Part shown: piece after piece, positions 26,017 to 34,668 of the stretch
How the letters are laid out: each line of letters begins with the position of its first letter
Position numbering within the stretch: position 1 is the stretch's first letter
Source of the DNA: Rhizorhabdus dicambivorans
GTDB lineage: Bacteria > Pseudomonadota > Alphaproteobacteria > Sphingomonadales > Sphingomonadaceae
Direction: 5' to 3'
Assembly (NCBI RefSeq): GCF_002355275.1
Contig: NZ_CP023449.1
Location: forward strand, 2,086,001-2,150,000
DNA: 64,000 nt
Program-made: the position numbers and the translations under genes
Notes under the pieces: generated by a model
Seen by the model: only the letters and a program-made list of their open reading frames with translations
The model's database searches: none
Told to the model about the DNA's origin: nothing

Positions 26017-28440
26017 CTACGCGGCGGCCGGTTCGACGCGCCGATCGACCGACGAGCCGGTCTGGAGAACACCCTCGGCGATCAGAGATGCGATATCATC
26101 CGGGCACAGCCCCAGGAGATCGCGCGCGATCTCGATACTGTGCTCGCCGAACATGGGAGCCGGGGCCAGCGGCGGACATGCAAGCCGACTGGCCCGGACC
26201 GGAGCGTTGTCAACCGTCACTGGAATATCGAGCTGGGGCTGCACGAAGGTCTGAAACATCGTGCGGCTTCGAAAAAATGGCGACTCCGGCATCTCTGACG
26301 CCCTCGCCATGGCCGCAGCGGGAACCTTGTGCCGCTGGAGGCTCGCCATTGCCTCGGTGGCCGTACGAACGCGCGTCCAGGCTGCGACGGCCGTGTCGAT
26401 ACGCGAGCGGGCAGCGACACGGCCGGCCCGGTTCGCCGAGCCGGGGTCGGATGCCAGATCGGGACAGGCCATCGCCGTGCAAAGATTGCGCCAGTCTTCA
26501 TCGCCGCGGATGGAGATTACGATCCAGTCGTCATCGCCTTCGCTTGGGAATACTCCCCACGGGCTGTCCCGACCGATCGCATCGGCGAGAAGGACCCCGC
26601 GTGAGGACAGAACGGTCTTCGCGACCATCGCGGCCATCTGGCTGAGAATGACGTCGATCTGCCCGAGAGCGATCCGGCCGCCGCGGCCGGTACGCGCGCG
26701 GCGCAGCAGGAGGGCCAGCACTGCCGTCGTGGCGAGGCGCGCGGCCACATGATCCGGATAGACCGTGACCGTGTCGCCAAACGCCTTTGGATCGTCCTCG
26801 TAGCGCCATTGTGCGGTCAGGCCGGCCGAGGCCCGCACGAGGGGCCCGTAACCCATCCTGTCGGCCCATGGGCCTTCATCGCCATAGGCCGAGCTCTCCA
26901 CCACGATCAGGCGCGGGTTTCGGGCCAGCAGGGTCTCGGCCGACAGGCCGAGGGACGCCATTCCGCCCGGCTTGAAATTGGAGAGCACGACATCGGATTG
27001 GCCGGCAAGCTCCAGAAGGAGTTCGCGTCCCTTCTCGCTGCGCAGATTGAGGCCCAGGCTCCGCTTGTTGCGATGGCCCGCCGCGATGCTGGCCGACATG
27101 CCGCCATCGCTGTTCGCCCTCATCCCATCCGGGAACTCGGCGCACTCCACCTTGATGACCTCGGCGCCATAATCGGCAAGCAGACGGCCCTGCTCGGCCC
27201 CGACCACGATGGTCCCGAGATCGATCACCCGGAGACCCTTCAGAGGACGGCCGGGCGCGCCAAAACCATCGATAACCGGTGCCGTCCCGCCGCGCGACCA
27301 TTCGGCGAGCAACTCGCTGGGGTTCACCTCGCCCGTGGGGAGGATGCCCGCGGTCCTCGCCCTCTTTCCGTCGATCTTCAACACGCCGTCGGAAAAGGGA
27401 GCCGTGAGGCCAGGGGCGAGTTCGACGTCGCGGAGAAGGCCGCCATCGCGCAGATGCGGGCTGTCCAGTGTTTCCTTGAGCGTCAGGATGGGGGCGGTGG
27501 GAACGCCGAAGCGTTTGCCTTCGGCTTCGATTTCCGCCCGGGTTTTCCCGGCGACGAGCGCGGCGATCGCAACATTCAGTTCGGGGGTGGCATGGCGTAC
27601 GCTCAGGCTGTCGAAACGTGGATCGGAGAAAAGCGCTGGGCGTCCCAGCCACTCGAACATGCCCCGCCATTGGCGTGCGGCCAGGATGCATAAGCGGACC
27701 TGTCCGTCCCGACAGGTGAAGATCGGATAATAGTTGGTGATTTCGGGGCGGCCGCGCGGCATCTGGGAGGCTAGCACGCCGGCGCTGGCGCTGCCGGCGA
27801 TGCCATGGCCCGGATCAAGCGCCTGGGCGGCGCCATCCAGCAGGCTGAGGTCCAGATGATCCCCGGTTCCGGTCTGTCTGCGATGCAGACAACCGATCAG
27901 AGCGGCATAGGCCGCCTGGACCACAGCGCATTGGATTGCCAGCTCGCCGGGCGGCAGAAGAGGTGCGCGGCCCGCAAGACCGGAGCGTGCAAGTACGCCG
28001 TTGAGCGCCTGGAGCACCGCATCGGTCGCGACGAAATCCTGGAATGTGCCTGGGCCGAAAGCGCTCACGGAAAGTACCACGAGGGTAGGATGCCGGTTTC
28101 GCAGCCCGGCGACGTCCAGCAGCTTCGCCTCGGTTGATCCGGGGACAGTCGCCTCGAGGAGAAGATCGGCCTCGCCCGCGAGCGCGTCGAGGATGGCGCG
28201 ATCTTCCTCGCGGGCCAGGTCGAGCGTCAGTCCACGTTTGCCAAGATTGGCGGCGACGAAGCCCAGGCTCAACCCACCATATGCCGGTTGTTCGGTGCGC
28301 TCGGGATAATCGCCGCACGGTTCGACCTTGACCACGTCCGCTCCCAGTTCGGCAAGCAGGCGCCCGATGCCGCCGATGGCGCCGCTCGCAAGATCCAGCA
28401 CGCGTAGGTCACCGAGTGGCCTGGTCGCTGCTGTGGTCAT
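26017..28440 (-). CDS. Tandem CaiB/BaiF (family III) CoA-transferase, 807 aa
   Basis: Two complete family III CoA-transferase domains in one chain (about residues 1-375 and 400-790), where most relatives are about 400 residues and dimerise as interlocked rings. Both halves begin with the CoA-binding pattern (RVLDLASG...LAELGADVVKVE; RVIDLGTIVVGAEQGRLLAD). The catalytic Asp that forms the aspartyl-CoA anhydride is present in the first half (Asp140 in VATDAVLQALNG). The corresponding site in the second half is GYGPLVRASAGL, with Gly. ATG 28440 has AAGGA five bases upstream and is preferred to 28446. It would transfer CoA from a donor thioester to a free acid. Confidence 0.9.
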   Translation of the reverse strand: MTTAATRPLGDLRVLDLASGAIGGIGRLLAELGADVVKVEPCGDYPERTEQPAYGGLSLGFVAANLGKRGLTLDLAREEDRAILDALAGEADLLLEATVPGSTEAKLLDVAGLRNRHPTLVVLSVSAFGPGTFQDFVATDAVLQALNGVLARSGLAGRAPLLPPGELAIQCAVVQAAYAALIGCLHRRQTGTGDHLDLSLLDGAAQALDPGHGIAGSASAGVLASQMPRGRPEITNYYPIFTCRDGQVRLCILAARQWRGMFEWLGRPALFSDPRFDSLSVRHATPELNVAIAALVAGKTRAEIEAEGKRFGVPTAPILTLKETLDSPHLRDGGLLRDVELAPGLTAPFSDGVLKIDGKRARTAGILPTGEVNPSELLAEWSRGGTAPVIDGFGAPGRPLKGLRVIDLGTIVVGAEQGRLLADYGAEVIKVECAEFPDGMRANSDGGMSASIAAGHRNKRSLGLNLRSEKGRELLLELAGQSDVVLSNFKPGGMASLGLSAETLLARNPRLIVVESSAYGDEGPWADRMGYGPLVRASAGLTAQWRYEDDPKAFGDTVTVYPDHVAARLATTAVLALLLRRARTGRGGRIALGQIDVILSQMAAMVAKTVLSSRGVLLADAIGRDSPWGVFPSEGDDDWIVISIRGDEDWRNLCTAMACPDLASDPGSANRAGRVAARSRIDTAVAAWTRVRTATEAMASLQRHKVPAAAMARASEMPESPFFRSRTMFQTFVQPQLDIPVTVDNAPVRASRLACPPLAPAPMFGEHSIEIARDLLGLCPDDIASLIAEGVLQTGSSVDRRVEPAAA

Positions 28441-28550
28441 GAGCATCCTTCTGTCGACGTCGCCGCTGTCCTCGCGGCCCTGCCGATCACACCTAGGAGG
28501 ATAGATTTTTCTCGTCCAAGACGTGTTGGCTGGTCAATTCAGATGATATT

Positions 28551-28564
28551 CGGCTAAATAGCCG
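28551..28564. promoter_or_regulatory. Palindrome at the LysR start
   Basis: CGGCTA-AA-TAGCCG, a perfect 14-base palindrome ending one base before the LysR ATG (28566). It lies in the 125-base gap between the divergent LysR and CoA-transferase genes. An autoregulatory site or an mRNA hairpin masking the start are both possible. Confidence 0.35.
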
Positions 28565-28565
28565 G

Positions 28566-29489
28566 ATGAATGATGGTGCGCTTTTCCAGCAGTTCGTGCA
28601 GATCGCGGAACACCGTTCGTTCACGGTTGCGGCCCGGAAGCTGAATGTGGCCCAGCCCTGGCTGTCGGCCAGGATGCGGCGATTAGAGCGTCAGCTCGGA
28701 TATGCGCTGTTCACGCGCACCACCAGAAGGGTGGAACTGACCGAGCAGGGAGAGCAACTCCTCCCCAAAGCCAAGGCAATCGTCGCGGCTCTCCGCGAGT
28801 TTCGGGAAACGGCGCGGGCGCTGGGAAGCGCACCATCCGCCCTGCGCCTGGGCGCGCCACCTTATGCCGGGCAATTGGAGATAACCCGCCGCCTGTTGAC
28901 GAGGTTCCGCACGCAGGCGACCGGGTTTCGACTGGATCTCAACGTTGGCTGGTCACGTGATCTGCTGGAGAAATTCGCTCGCGACGATCTCGACGCGAGC
29001 CTAGTGCTCGGTCCGTGGCCCGATGAAGGTTTCGAGCGCCTCGACCTGAAGGCAAGCGGGCTCGAAATCGAGATGCACGTGAGTGATCCGCTGGCAGGGA
29101 GGCAACTGACACCCGCTGATCTCGCGGGCCGCGATATCCGGGTCTTCACCCGCAGCCTCAATCCCATGCTGTTCGATCATCTGTTCGGGGAGATAGCCGC
29201 CTGTGGTGGCCGTCTCATCGAAACCGGCTCCTTCTGGTCTCAGGACGAGCCTGCTGACGATGATTCCCACGCCCTTATCGGTTTCTGTACGATCTTTTGG
29301 CAGCGGATGGCTGCCGAGGGACGAATCCGCAGACCTGTCGATGGCGTTGCGCCGGTGGCCTTCTCGCTGGTCCGGCGACAACAGCATCTCGCGGCGCTCG
29401 ATGCGCTGTGGGCAATCGCCCAAACGCTCGTCGCCGACGACCCGACTGTGGGCGGCGAGGATACCCCGGAGGCCGCCGTTCAGGACTGA
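28566..29489 (+). CDS. LysR-family transcriptional regulator
   Basis: 307-residue LysR regulator: N-terminal helix-turn-helix (FVQIAEHRSFTVAARKLNVA, PWLSARMRRLERQLGYALF) followed by a two-lobed inducer-binding domain from about residue 90. It diverges from the CoA-transferase/alcohol dehydrogenase pair, the classical arrangement in which a LysR protein controls its divergent neighbour. The C-terminal domain is of normal length; inducer unknown. Confidence 0.93.
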   Translation: MNDGALFQQFVQIAEHRSFTVAARKLNVAQPWLSARMRRLERQLGYALFTRTTRRVELTEQGEQLLPKAKAIVAALREFRETARALGSAPSALRLGAPPYAGQLEITRRLLTRFRTQATGFRLDLNVGWSRDLLEKFARDDLDASLVLGPWPDEGFERLDLKASGLEIEMHVSDPLAGRQLTPADLAGRDIRVFTRSLNPMLFDHLFGEIAACGGRLIETGSFWSQDEPADDDSHALIGFCTIFWQRMAAEGRIRRPVDGVAPVAFSLVRRQQHLAALDALWAIAQTLVADDPTVGGEDTPEAAVQD

Positions 29490-29828
29490 GTATCGGTTCG
29501 CGTCATGGTATCCCGATGTGAATTCTGGCGTGTATTACGGAAACCGATGACAAGCTGATCGTAACGGATTTTACCGGTCCTGCGCATCTCTTTTAGCGTA
29601 ATTTTCGGATGATTTCCTCCTGTGATCGGAGATCCGGAACTAGGTCTCGATTGTAGCTCTGCTCGACTTGCAGGATTGGCGGGACCGCGCTAATATGAAT
29701 AAATGCTCAATATATGTGAATAACAATCTGAGTGAGCATATCCGGCTGACGCCTGGTGCGTGAAAGGGCTCGGACGGAGCGAGCGACCTTCGGCGGCGAT
29801 GACCGTCGGAGGCAATGAGGGAGGATAT
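29490..29828. other. Intergenic, promoter region of a disrupted gene
   Basis: 339 bases without a gene. AT-rich sequence around 29690-29730 (AATATGAATAAATGCTCAATA) may be a promoter. A strong GAGGGAGGA ribosome site at 29817-29825 belongs to the truncated gene at 29829. Confidence 0.5.
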
Positions 29829-29875
29829 ATGCAGGCGAGGCCGAACCATATTGCGCGGGTTTTGTCCGTGAGCGC
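29829..29875 (+). pseudogene. 5' stub of a gene cut by the IS21 element
   Basis: ATG 29829 follows a near-consensus GAGGGAGGA ribosome site and encodes MQARPNHIARVLSVS before running into the left end of the insertion sequence at 29876. The product is not recognisable from 15 residues. The strength of the ribosome site argues that this was a real, well-translated gene. Confidence 0.55.
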
Positions 29876-30038
29876 TGTCAACGCCGGGATAAAAACGGGC
29901 CAGGCACCGGTTTAAAATGGGGCCAGTTGGTTTGAACAAAAAGCCCCAAGGTTGAGGCTGGGCAGCATCGGCAGCGGGGAAGCGGCTGGAGCGGAGCGGA
30001 AGCCGATTTCCCGCTGCCGATGGCCGCCCGTTCTTAGG

Positions 30039-30854
30039 TCATTTATCCTCCCCCTTGTCCTTCTGGCGCTTGCGGCTGCTGGCGAGACGGAAGCTGTCAC
30101 CATTCATCTCGAGAATGTGGACGTGGTGTGTCAGCCGGTCGAGCAGGGCGCCGGTCAGGCGTTCGGAGCCGAACACCGATGTCCATTCATCGAAGGGCAG
30201 ATTGCTGGTGATCAGCGTGCTGCCGCGTTCATAGCGCTGGCTGAGTACCTCGAACAGCAACTCGCCGCCCACGGCGGTGAATGGTACATATCCCAACTCG
30301 TCGAGGATCAGCAGCTTTACAGATGCCAGATGCTTTTGCAGGCTGCGCAAGCGACGCTCGTCGCGAGCCTCCATCAGGTCATGGACCAACGCCGCGGCCG
30401 TTGTGAAGGCCACGCTGTGCCCTTTCTGGCACGCAGCCAGTCCTAGCGCGAGGGCGGTGTGGGTCTTACCGGTGCCGCTGGGGCCCAGCGCAATGACATT
30501 ACGCCGCCGCTCGATCCATTCACCGCGCGCCAGTTCCAGAACCAAGGCCTTGTTCAGTGATGGCTGGGCTGCAAAGTCGAAGGTGTCAAAGCTCTTGGTG
30601 TGCGGGAAGCGAGCCATGCGGATACGGCGCTCCACCATCCGGCGCTCGCGATCAATCCGTTCAAGTTCGCACAGGCGCAGCAGATAGCGGGGGTAATCGG
30701 CCCGATCCTGCGCGGCCTCGAAGGCGACCTTCTCATACTCGCGCACAAAGGTGGGCAGCTTGAGCGCTTTGAGATGGTTGGCCAGTAGTACAGCGGGCGG
30801 CACGCTGGTGGGTTCGGCCTCGATGGCTGGCAGCGGCATCATGGGATCACTCAT
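30039..30854 (-). CDS. istB: IS21 helper ATPase IstB
   Basis: 271-residue AAA+ ATPase that assists the IS21 transposase in target capture. Walker A is GPSGTGKTHTALALG, Walker B is KLLILDELGYVPF, and the sensor region is RGSTLITSNLPFDEW. The ATG at 30854 overlaps the istA stop (ATGA), which sets translational coupling; a longer frame to 31091 runs inside istA and is an artefact. Full length, no frameshift. Confidence 0.95.
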   Translation of the reverse strand: MSDPMMPLPAIEAEPTSVPPAVLLANHLKALKLPTFVREYEKVAFEAAQDRADYPRYLLRLCELERIDRERRMVERRIRMARFPHTKSFDTFDFAAQPSLNKALVLELARGEWIERRRNVIALGPSGTGKTHTALALGLAACQKGHSVAFTTAAALVHDLMEARDERRLRSLQKHLASVKLLILDELGYVPFTAVGGELLFEVLSQRYERGSTLITSNLPFDEWTSVFGSERLTGALLDRLTHHVHILEMNGDSFRLASSRKRQKDKGEDK

Positions 30855-32371
30855 GCTGCCACTCCCGTCGCTGGAGTGCCTGCCTGCGAGAGCAGGCCCA
30901 TGTAGGTGCGCGGATCGGTACGCCCGACATTCGCGCGCGGCAAATGCGGGTAAAATTGCAGATCGAGGCGCGGCACACGCTGTTCGAGGCGGGCCAGCGC
31001 GATCATCTTGATCGCATCGAAGCTGATTGCCCCCATCTCCAGCGCGCGGGCCACTGCCCATTCCACCAGGGACTGCTCGAAGCGTTCGCATAGCCGCAGC
31101 ACCTGGATGAACTCGCGCCGTCCCTCTTTGCCGCTGCGCGCCTCCATCAGTCGTCGGATGCGATGCATCGGTTCAGCCAGCACCCAGCCATCGAGCGGCG
31201 CTGCCTGATCAAGCGCGCGGGGTTTCTGTTCTAACAGCGCCAGATAGTGCAGCGGGTTGGCAATGAAGTCCTCCCGCTCATAGCTGCGCGGATGCACTGC
31301 GATCAGCTCCCCGCCACAGATGATCGCAACCCGATCGACATAGCCTTTGATTACGACCTCCTGGTGGGCATAGGCCGTCGGCACCGAATAATCATTGGTA
31401 CGATAGCGCACCAGCGACATCGACGAGGCCCGCCCCGTCACCATATGGCAGGGATCGAACGGCACCGCCGGTAGCGGCATAAAGGCCGCCAGATCAGCCA
31501 CCAGCCTGTCACCGATGCTGCGCTCATGCCCGCGCAAGATGGCCTGTCGTCGCTCCATGCATTGTTCGACAAAGCGCGCGTTCAGCGCATCAAAGCTGGG
31601 CGCCTCTGGCCTCGGCACCATGAAGTGGCGCCGGGAATAACCGACCAGCCCCTCGACCTTGCCCTTGTCGTTACCCTTGCCGGGGCGCCCGAATTTGTCT
31701 TCGAACAGGTAATGGCTCTGGAGGGTCGAGAACATCCGGCTGCGCTCGCGCTTCCCGTCGCCCAGGATCTGCGCCACTGCCAGCTTGGTGTTGTCATACA
31801 GGATCGACTGCGGGATGCCGCCGAAGAAGGCAAAGGCCGCCACGTGCCCTTCGCAAAATGCCTCAGCCACCTCGGCAGGATAGGCTTTAACGAACGGCGC
31901 ATCGCTGTGCGGCAGGTCCATGCAGAAATAGTGGAACCGCACCAACTTGCCGTCGATGATCCCGTCCGCCTCACCAAAATCCACCTGCGCATGCCCCGGC
32001 TTGTGGCTCAATGGTATGAACACCTCGCGGCTGCGCAACTTGGCGCCCGCCACATAGTCGCGAACAATGGTGATGCCGCCGGTGAAGCCATGTTCATCGC
32101 GCAGACGCTCGAAAATACGCGCGGCAGTGTGTCGCTGTTTGATGTGAACCTTGCGGTCATCCACCAGGATTTGGTCAATGATGTCGGTAAATCCGGACAG
32201 CTTGCGGCTGTAGGTTTGCCCGCTCCGGCCGTGCGCTGCTGGCTCTGGAAAGCACAGCATCTTGTCGACGGTCTTGCGATTGATCCCAAAATACCGGGCG
32301 GCAGCGCGACGGCTCATCCCGTCAATCAGCACGGCGCGGCGGACCTTCTGATAAAGCTCCACTCTCTTCAT
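30851..32371 (-). CDS. istA: IS21 transposase IstA
   Basis: 506-residue DDE transposase. An N-terminal helix-turn-helix (SRRAAARYFGINRKTVDKML) binds the element ends. The catalytic acids are the Asp in HAQVDFGEADG, the Asp in ILYDNTKLAV and the Glu in DKGKVEGLVGY. A C-terminal Mu-like beta-barrel region follows (RTNDYSVPTAYAHQEVVIKG). Complete reading frame, with ATG about 100 bases inside the right element end. Confidence 0.95.
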   Translation of the reverse strand: MKRVELYQKVRRAVLIDGMSRRAAARYFGINRKTVDKMLCFPEPAAHGRSGQTYSRKLSGFTDIIDQILVDDRKVHIKQRHTAARIFERLRDEHGFTGGITIVRDYVAGAKLRSREVFIPLSHKPGHAQVDFGEADGIIDGKLVRFHYFCMDLPHSDAPFVKAYPAEVAEAFCEGHVAAFAFFGGIPQSILYDNTKLAVAQILGDGKRERSRMFSTLQSHYLFEDKFGRPGKGNDKGKVEGLVGYSRRHFMVPRPEAPSFDALNARFVEQCMERRQAILRGHERSIGDRLVADLAAFMPLPAVPFDPCHMVTGRASSMSLVRYRTNDYSVPTAYAHQEVVIKGYVDRVAIICGGELIAVHPRSYEREDFIANPLHYLALLEQKPRALDQAAPLDGWVLAEPMHRIRRLMEARSGKEGRREFIQVLRLCERFEQSLVEWAVARALEMGAISFDAIKMIALARLEQRVPRLDLQFYPHLPRANVGRTDPRTYMGLLSQAGTPATGVAA

Positions 32372-32471
32372 CCTCCACCTCCGCCCAAAAACGGAGGTCT
32401 AGCAGGACTGGCCCCTTTTTAATCCGGTGAGACTGGCCGATCCGTGGCCCCTTTTATTCCCGGTGTTCTCA

Positions 32472-32540
32472 CTGCGAGCCAAAGTGGTGGAGCGCGACAT
32501 CGTCGTGCTGCAGAACGGTTTGGTCGAATACGGAGCATGA
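32472..32540 (+). pseudogene. 3' stub of a gene cut by the IS21 element
   Basis: From the right IS end the plus strand is open to a TGA at 32538-32540 and encodes LRAKVVERDIVVLQNGLVEY plus GA. It looks like a genuine C-terminus but I cannot name the family. It may be the far end of the gene whose start is at 29829. If so, most of the gene was deleted along with the insertion, because the two stubs total only about 38 codons. Confidence 0.45.
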
Positions 32541-32580
32541 GCCTTGGCCGTAGGCGGCCGAGCCGACCGATTTGAGCGCG

Positions 32581-34599
32581 TCAATTTCGCCCGACGATCG
32601 AACGCACGGCCGCCACTATCGCCGCCTGTGACGGAATGACGGCATTTTCGAGTTCATCATTGAACGGCATCGGAACGTCCCGGGCGGCGAGCCTGGTCAC
32701 CGGAGCATCGAGCCAGTCAAATGCTTTCTCCATGACCATCGCCGCGACTTCCGCGCCGAACCCGCCGGTCTGACAGGCCTCGTGAACGATCAGGAGCCGG
32801 TTGGTCTTCCGTACCGAGGCCAGGATCGTTTCCTCGTCGAGAGGACGGATGGTGCGCGGATCGACGACTTCTACGCTGATGCCCTCGCGCTTCAGGATGC
32901 GCGCGGCGGACAGGCTGCGTTCGACCATGGCCTGGGTTGCGAGGATGGTGACGTCTTCGCCCACGCATTTGACATCGGCCTTGCCGATGGGGATCGCATA
33001 ACTCTCCGCCGGTACGGCCGCTCGCTGGCCGAGGTAGAGCATCTTGTGTTCCAGGAAGATCACCGGATTGTCGTCGCGGATCGCTGCCGCCAGCAAGCCC
33101 TTCGCGTCGTAGGGCGTCGAGGGCGCGATAACCACCAGACCGGGAATATGGGCGAACCACGCTTCCAGGCTCTGGCTGTGCTGCGCAGCCAGGCGGATGC
33201 CGCCGCCCTGTGGCCCGCGGATGACGACTGGCACCGTGGCGATACCGCCGTTCATGAACCGGAACTTCGCAGCCTGATTGACGATCATGTCCATCATCTG
33301 TGTCACGAAGTCGAAGATCTGGACCTCCACGACCGGACGAAGGCCGGCGATCGCAGCCCCTACGCCGGTGCCGCAGAAGGTGGCCTCCGATATCGGCGTG
33401 TCGCGTACCCGCTCCGGGCCGAAGCGTCCCGCAAGGCCTGCGGTGACCTGGAATATGCCGCCGGTTTCGGCGATGTCCTCGCCGAGCAGGATCACCTCGG
33501 GATCACGCGCCATCTCCTGGTGAAGCGCTTCGTTCAGCGCCTCCACATAGCTGAGTTCGCGCATGCCGCGTTCGGTCGGCTCACGATGCGGCTGGTGCGG
33601 CGCATATACTGCGCTTTCCAATATGGCCGGGGAGGGGGCCGGGCTCCTCGCCGCGAAGTCAAGGGCCGCCTGGATTTCGGCCTCGACGGCGGCGCGTATC
33701 TCTTCGATCCGTGCCACCATCATGGCCTCCTCTCTCAGGAGAAGACGGCGTTCTAGCCGGCGAATGGGATCATTTTCTCTCCAATTCGCCATCTCGGCAT
33801 CGGTGCGCGGGTCGCGCAGGTTCGTACGCATACTGTGCGCGCCGGAGCGCCAGGTCATCGCTTCGATCAGTATCGGACCTGATCCCATCCGGATCTGTTC
33901 AACCGCTCGGCCGACGACGTCGTGGACCTCGACGACATCGTTCCCGTCGATCGTGCAGCCCGGCACGCTGTAGGCGGCGGCGCGACAGGCAATCTGCGCA
34001 ACCGATGTCGCCTGACGATAGGCCGTACTCAGCGCATATTGGTTGTTCTCGCAGATGAACAGCATCGGCAATGTCCACACCGAGGCCAGATTGAGCGCTT
34101 CGTGGAACACACCCTGATTGGCGGCACCATCGCCGAAGAAGGCTACCGCGATCCGGTCGGTCCCCTGCAGCTTGGCGGCGAGCGCCGCCCCCGTTCCCAA
34201 TGGCATCGTCGCACCGACGATGCCATTGGCCCCGATGATGTGCAGATCGAGATCGGCAACATGCATCGAGCCACCGAGCCCGCCGCAGCTTCCCGTCGCC
34301 TTGCCCATCAACTCGGCCATCATCCGCTCCATCGCCGCGCCCTTCGCGATGCAATGGCCGTGGCCGCGGTGATAGCTGCCGATATAGTCGAGGCGCTTGA
34401 GATTAGCGCATGTTCCCGAGGCGATCGCCTCCTGTCCGGCGTAGCTATGGGCGGTGCCCTTCACCAAGCCGCGTTGGAAAAGATCGCTCGCGGTCTCTTC
34501 AAATCGGCGGATACGCAGCATCGATCTGAACAAGGACAGCATGACATTCGAAGATATGGAACTATTGCTCGTTCCATCTGCGGGGAAATTCGCGATCAT
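32581..34599 (-). CDS. Fused alpha/beta E1 component of a 2-oxoacid (pyruvate/acetoin-type) dehydrogenase
   Basis: 672-residue thiamine-diphosphate enzyme with E1-alpha (about 1-320) and E1-beta (about 345-670) joined in one chain; most bacteria encode them separately. The ThDP motif is intact: GDGAANQGVFHEALNLASVW to ENN. GSMHVADLDLHIIGANGIVG is the substrate loop. The beta half has ILLGEDIAETGGIFQVT and the typical C-terminal PRTIRPLDEETI. It would decarboxylate a 2-oxoacid (pyruvate, acetoin or a branched-chain acid), but no E2 or E3 gene is in view. It follows the acyl-CoA dehydrogenase by 69 bases on the same strand. Start is provisional (ATG 34599; 34542 is possible). Confidence 0.88.
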   Translation of the reverse strand: MIANFPADGTSNSSISSNVMLSLFRSMLRIRRFEETASDLFQRGLVKGTAHSYAGQEAIASGTCANLKRLDYIGSYHRGHGHCIAKGAAMERMMAELMGKATGSCGGLGGSMHVADLDLHIIGANGIVGATMPLGTGAALAAKLQGTDRIAVAFFGDGAANQGVFHEALNLASVWTLPMLFICENNQYALSTAYRQATSVAQIACRAAAYSVPGCTIDGNDVVEVHDVVGRAVEQIRMGSGPILIEAMTWRSGAHSMRTNLRDPRTDAEMANWRENDPIRRLERRLLLREEAMMVARIEEIRAAVEAEIQAALDFAARSPAPSPAILESAVYAPHQPHREPTERGMRELSYVEALNEALHQEMARDPEVILLGEDIAETGGIFQVTAGLAGRFGPERVRDTPISEATFCGTGVGAAIAGLRPVVEVQIFDFVTQMMDMIVNQAAKFRFMNGGIATVPVVIRGPQGGGIRLAAQHSQSLEAWFAHIPGLVVIAPSTPYDAKGLLAAAIRDDNPVIFLEHKMLYLGQRAAVPAESYAIPIGKADVKCVGEDVTILATQAMVERSLSAARILKREGISVEVVDPRTIRPLDEETILASVRKTNRLLIVHEACQTGGFGAEVAAMVMEKAFDWLDAPVTRLAARDVPMPFNDELENAVIPSQAAIVAAVRSIVGRN

Positions 34600-34668
34600 C
34601 TTCGGCCTTGTCCGATAGGAATGAAGCCCCCGCCTTCGGCTTCCTTTGCGGTACAACGGCAGGCGTAA

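Larger units (their letters stand above)
29876..32471 (-). mobile_element. IS21-family insertion sequence, 2596 bp
   Basis: Carries istA and istB on the minus strand, overlapping by four bases. The ends match as imperfect inverted repeats: left 29876-29902 begins TGTCAACGCCGGGATAAAAA, right 32445-32471 reads (complement) TGAGAACACCGGGAATAAAA, each followed by CGGGCCA or GGGGCCA. A second inner repeat, AAAATGGGGCCAGT at the left and AAAAAGGGGCCAGT at the right, lies further in, as is usual for the multiple transposase sites of IS21 elements. No target duplication is obvious. Both genes look intact, so the element may be active. Confidence 0.9.

Noticed and set aside
29868-32480. Target-site duplication flanking the IS21 element
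   Set aside because: The bases next to the two ends (GTGAGCGC and CTGCGAGC) do not match as a direct repeat, so no duplication is claimed.
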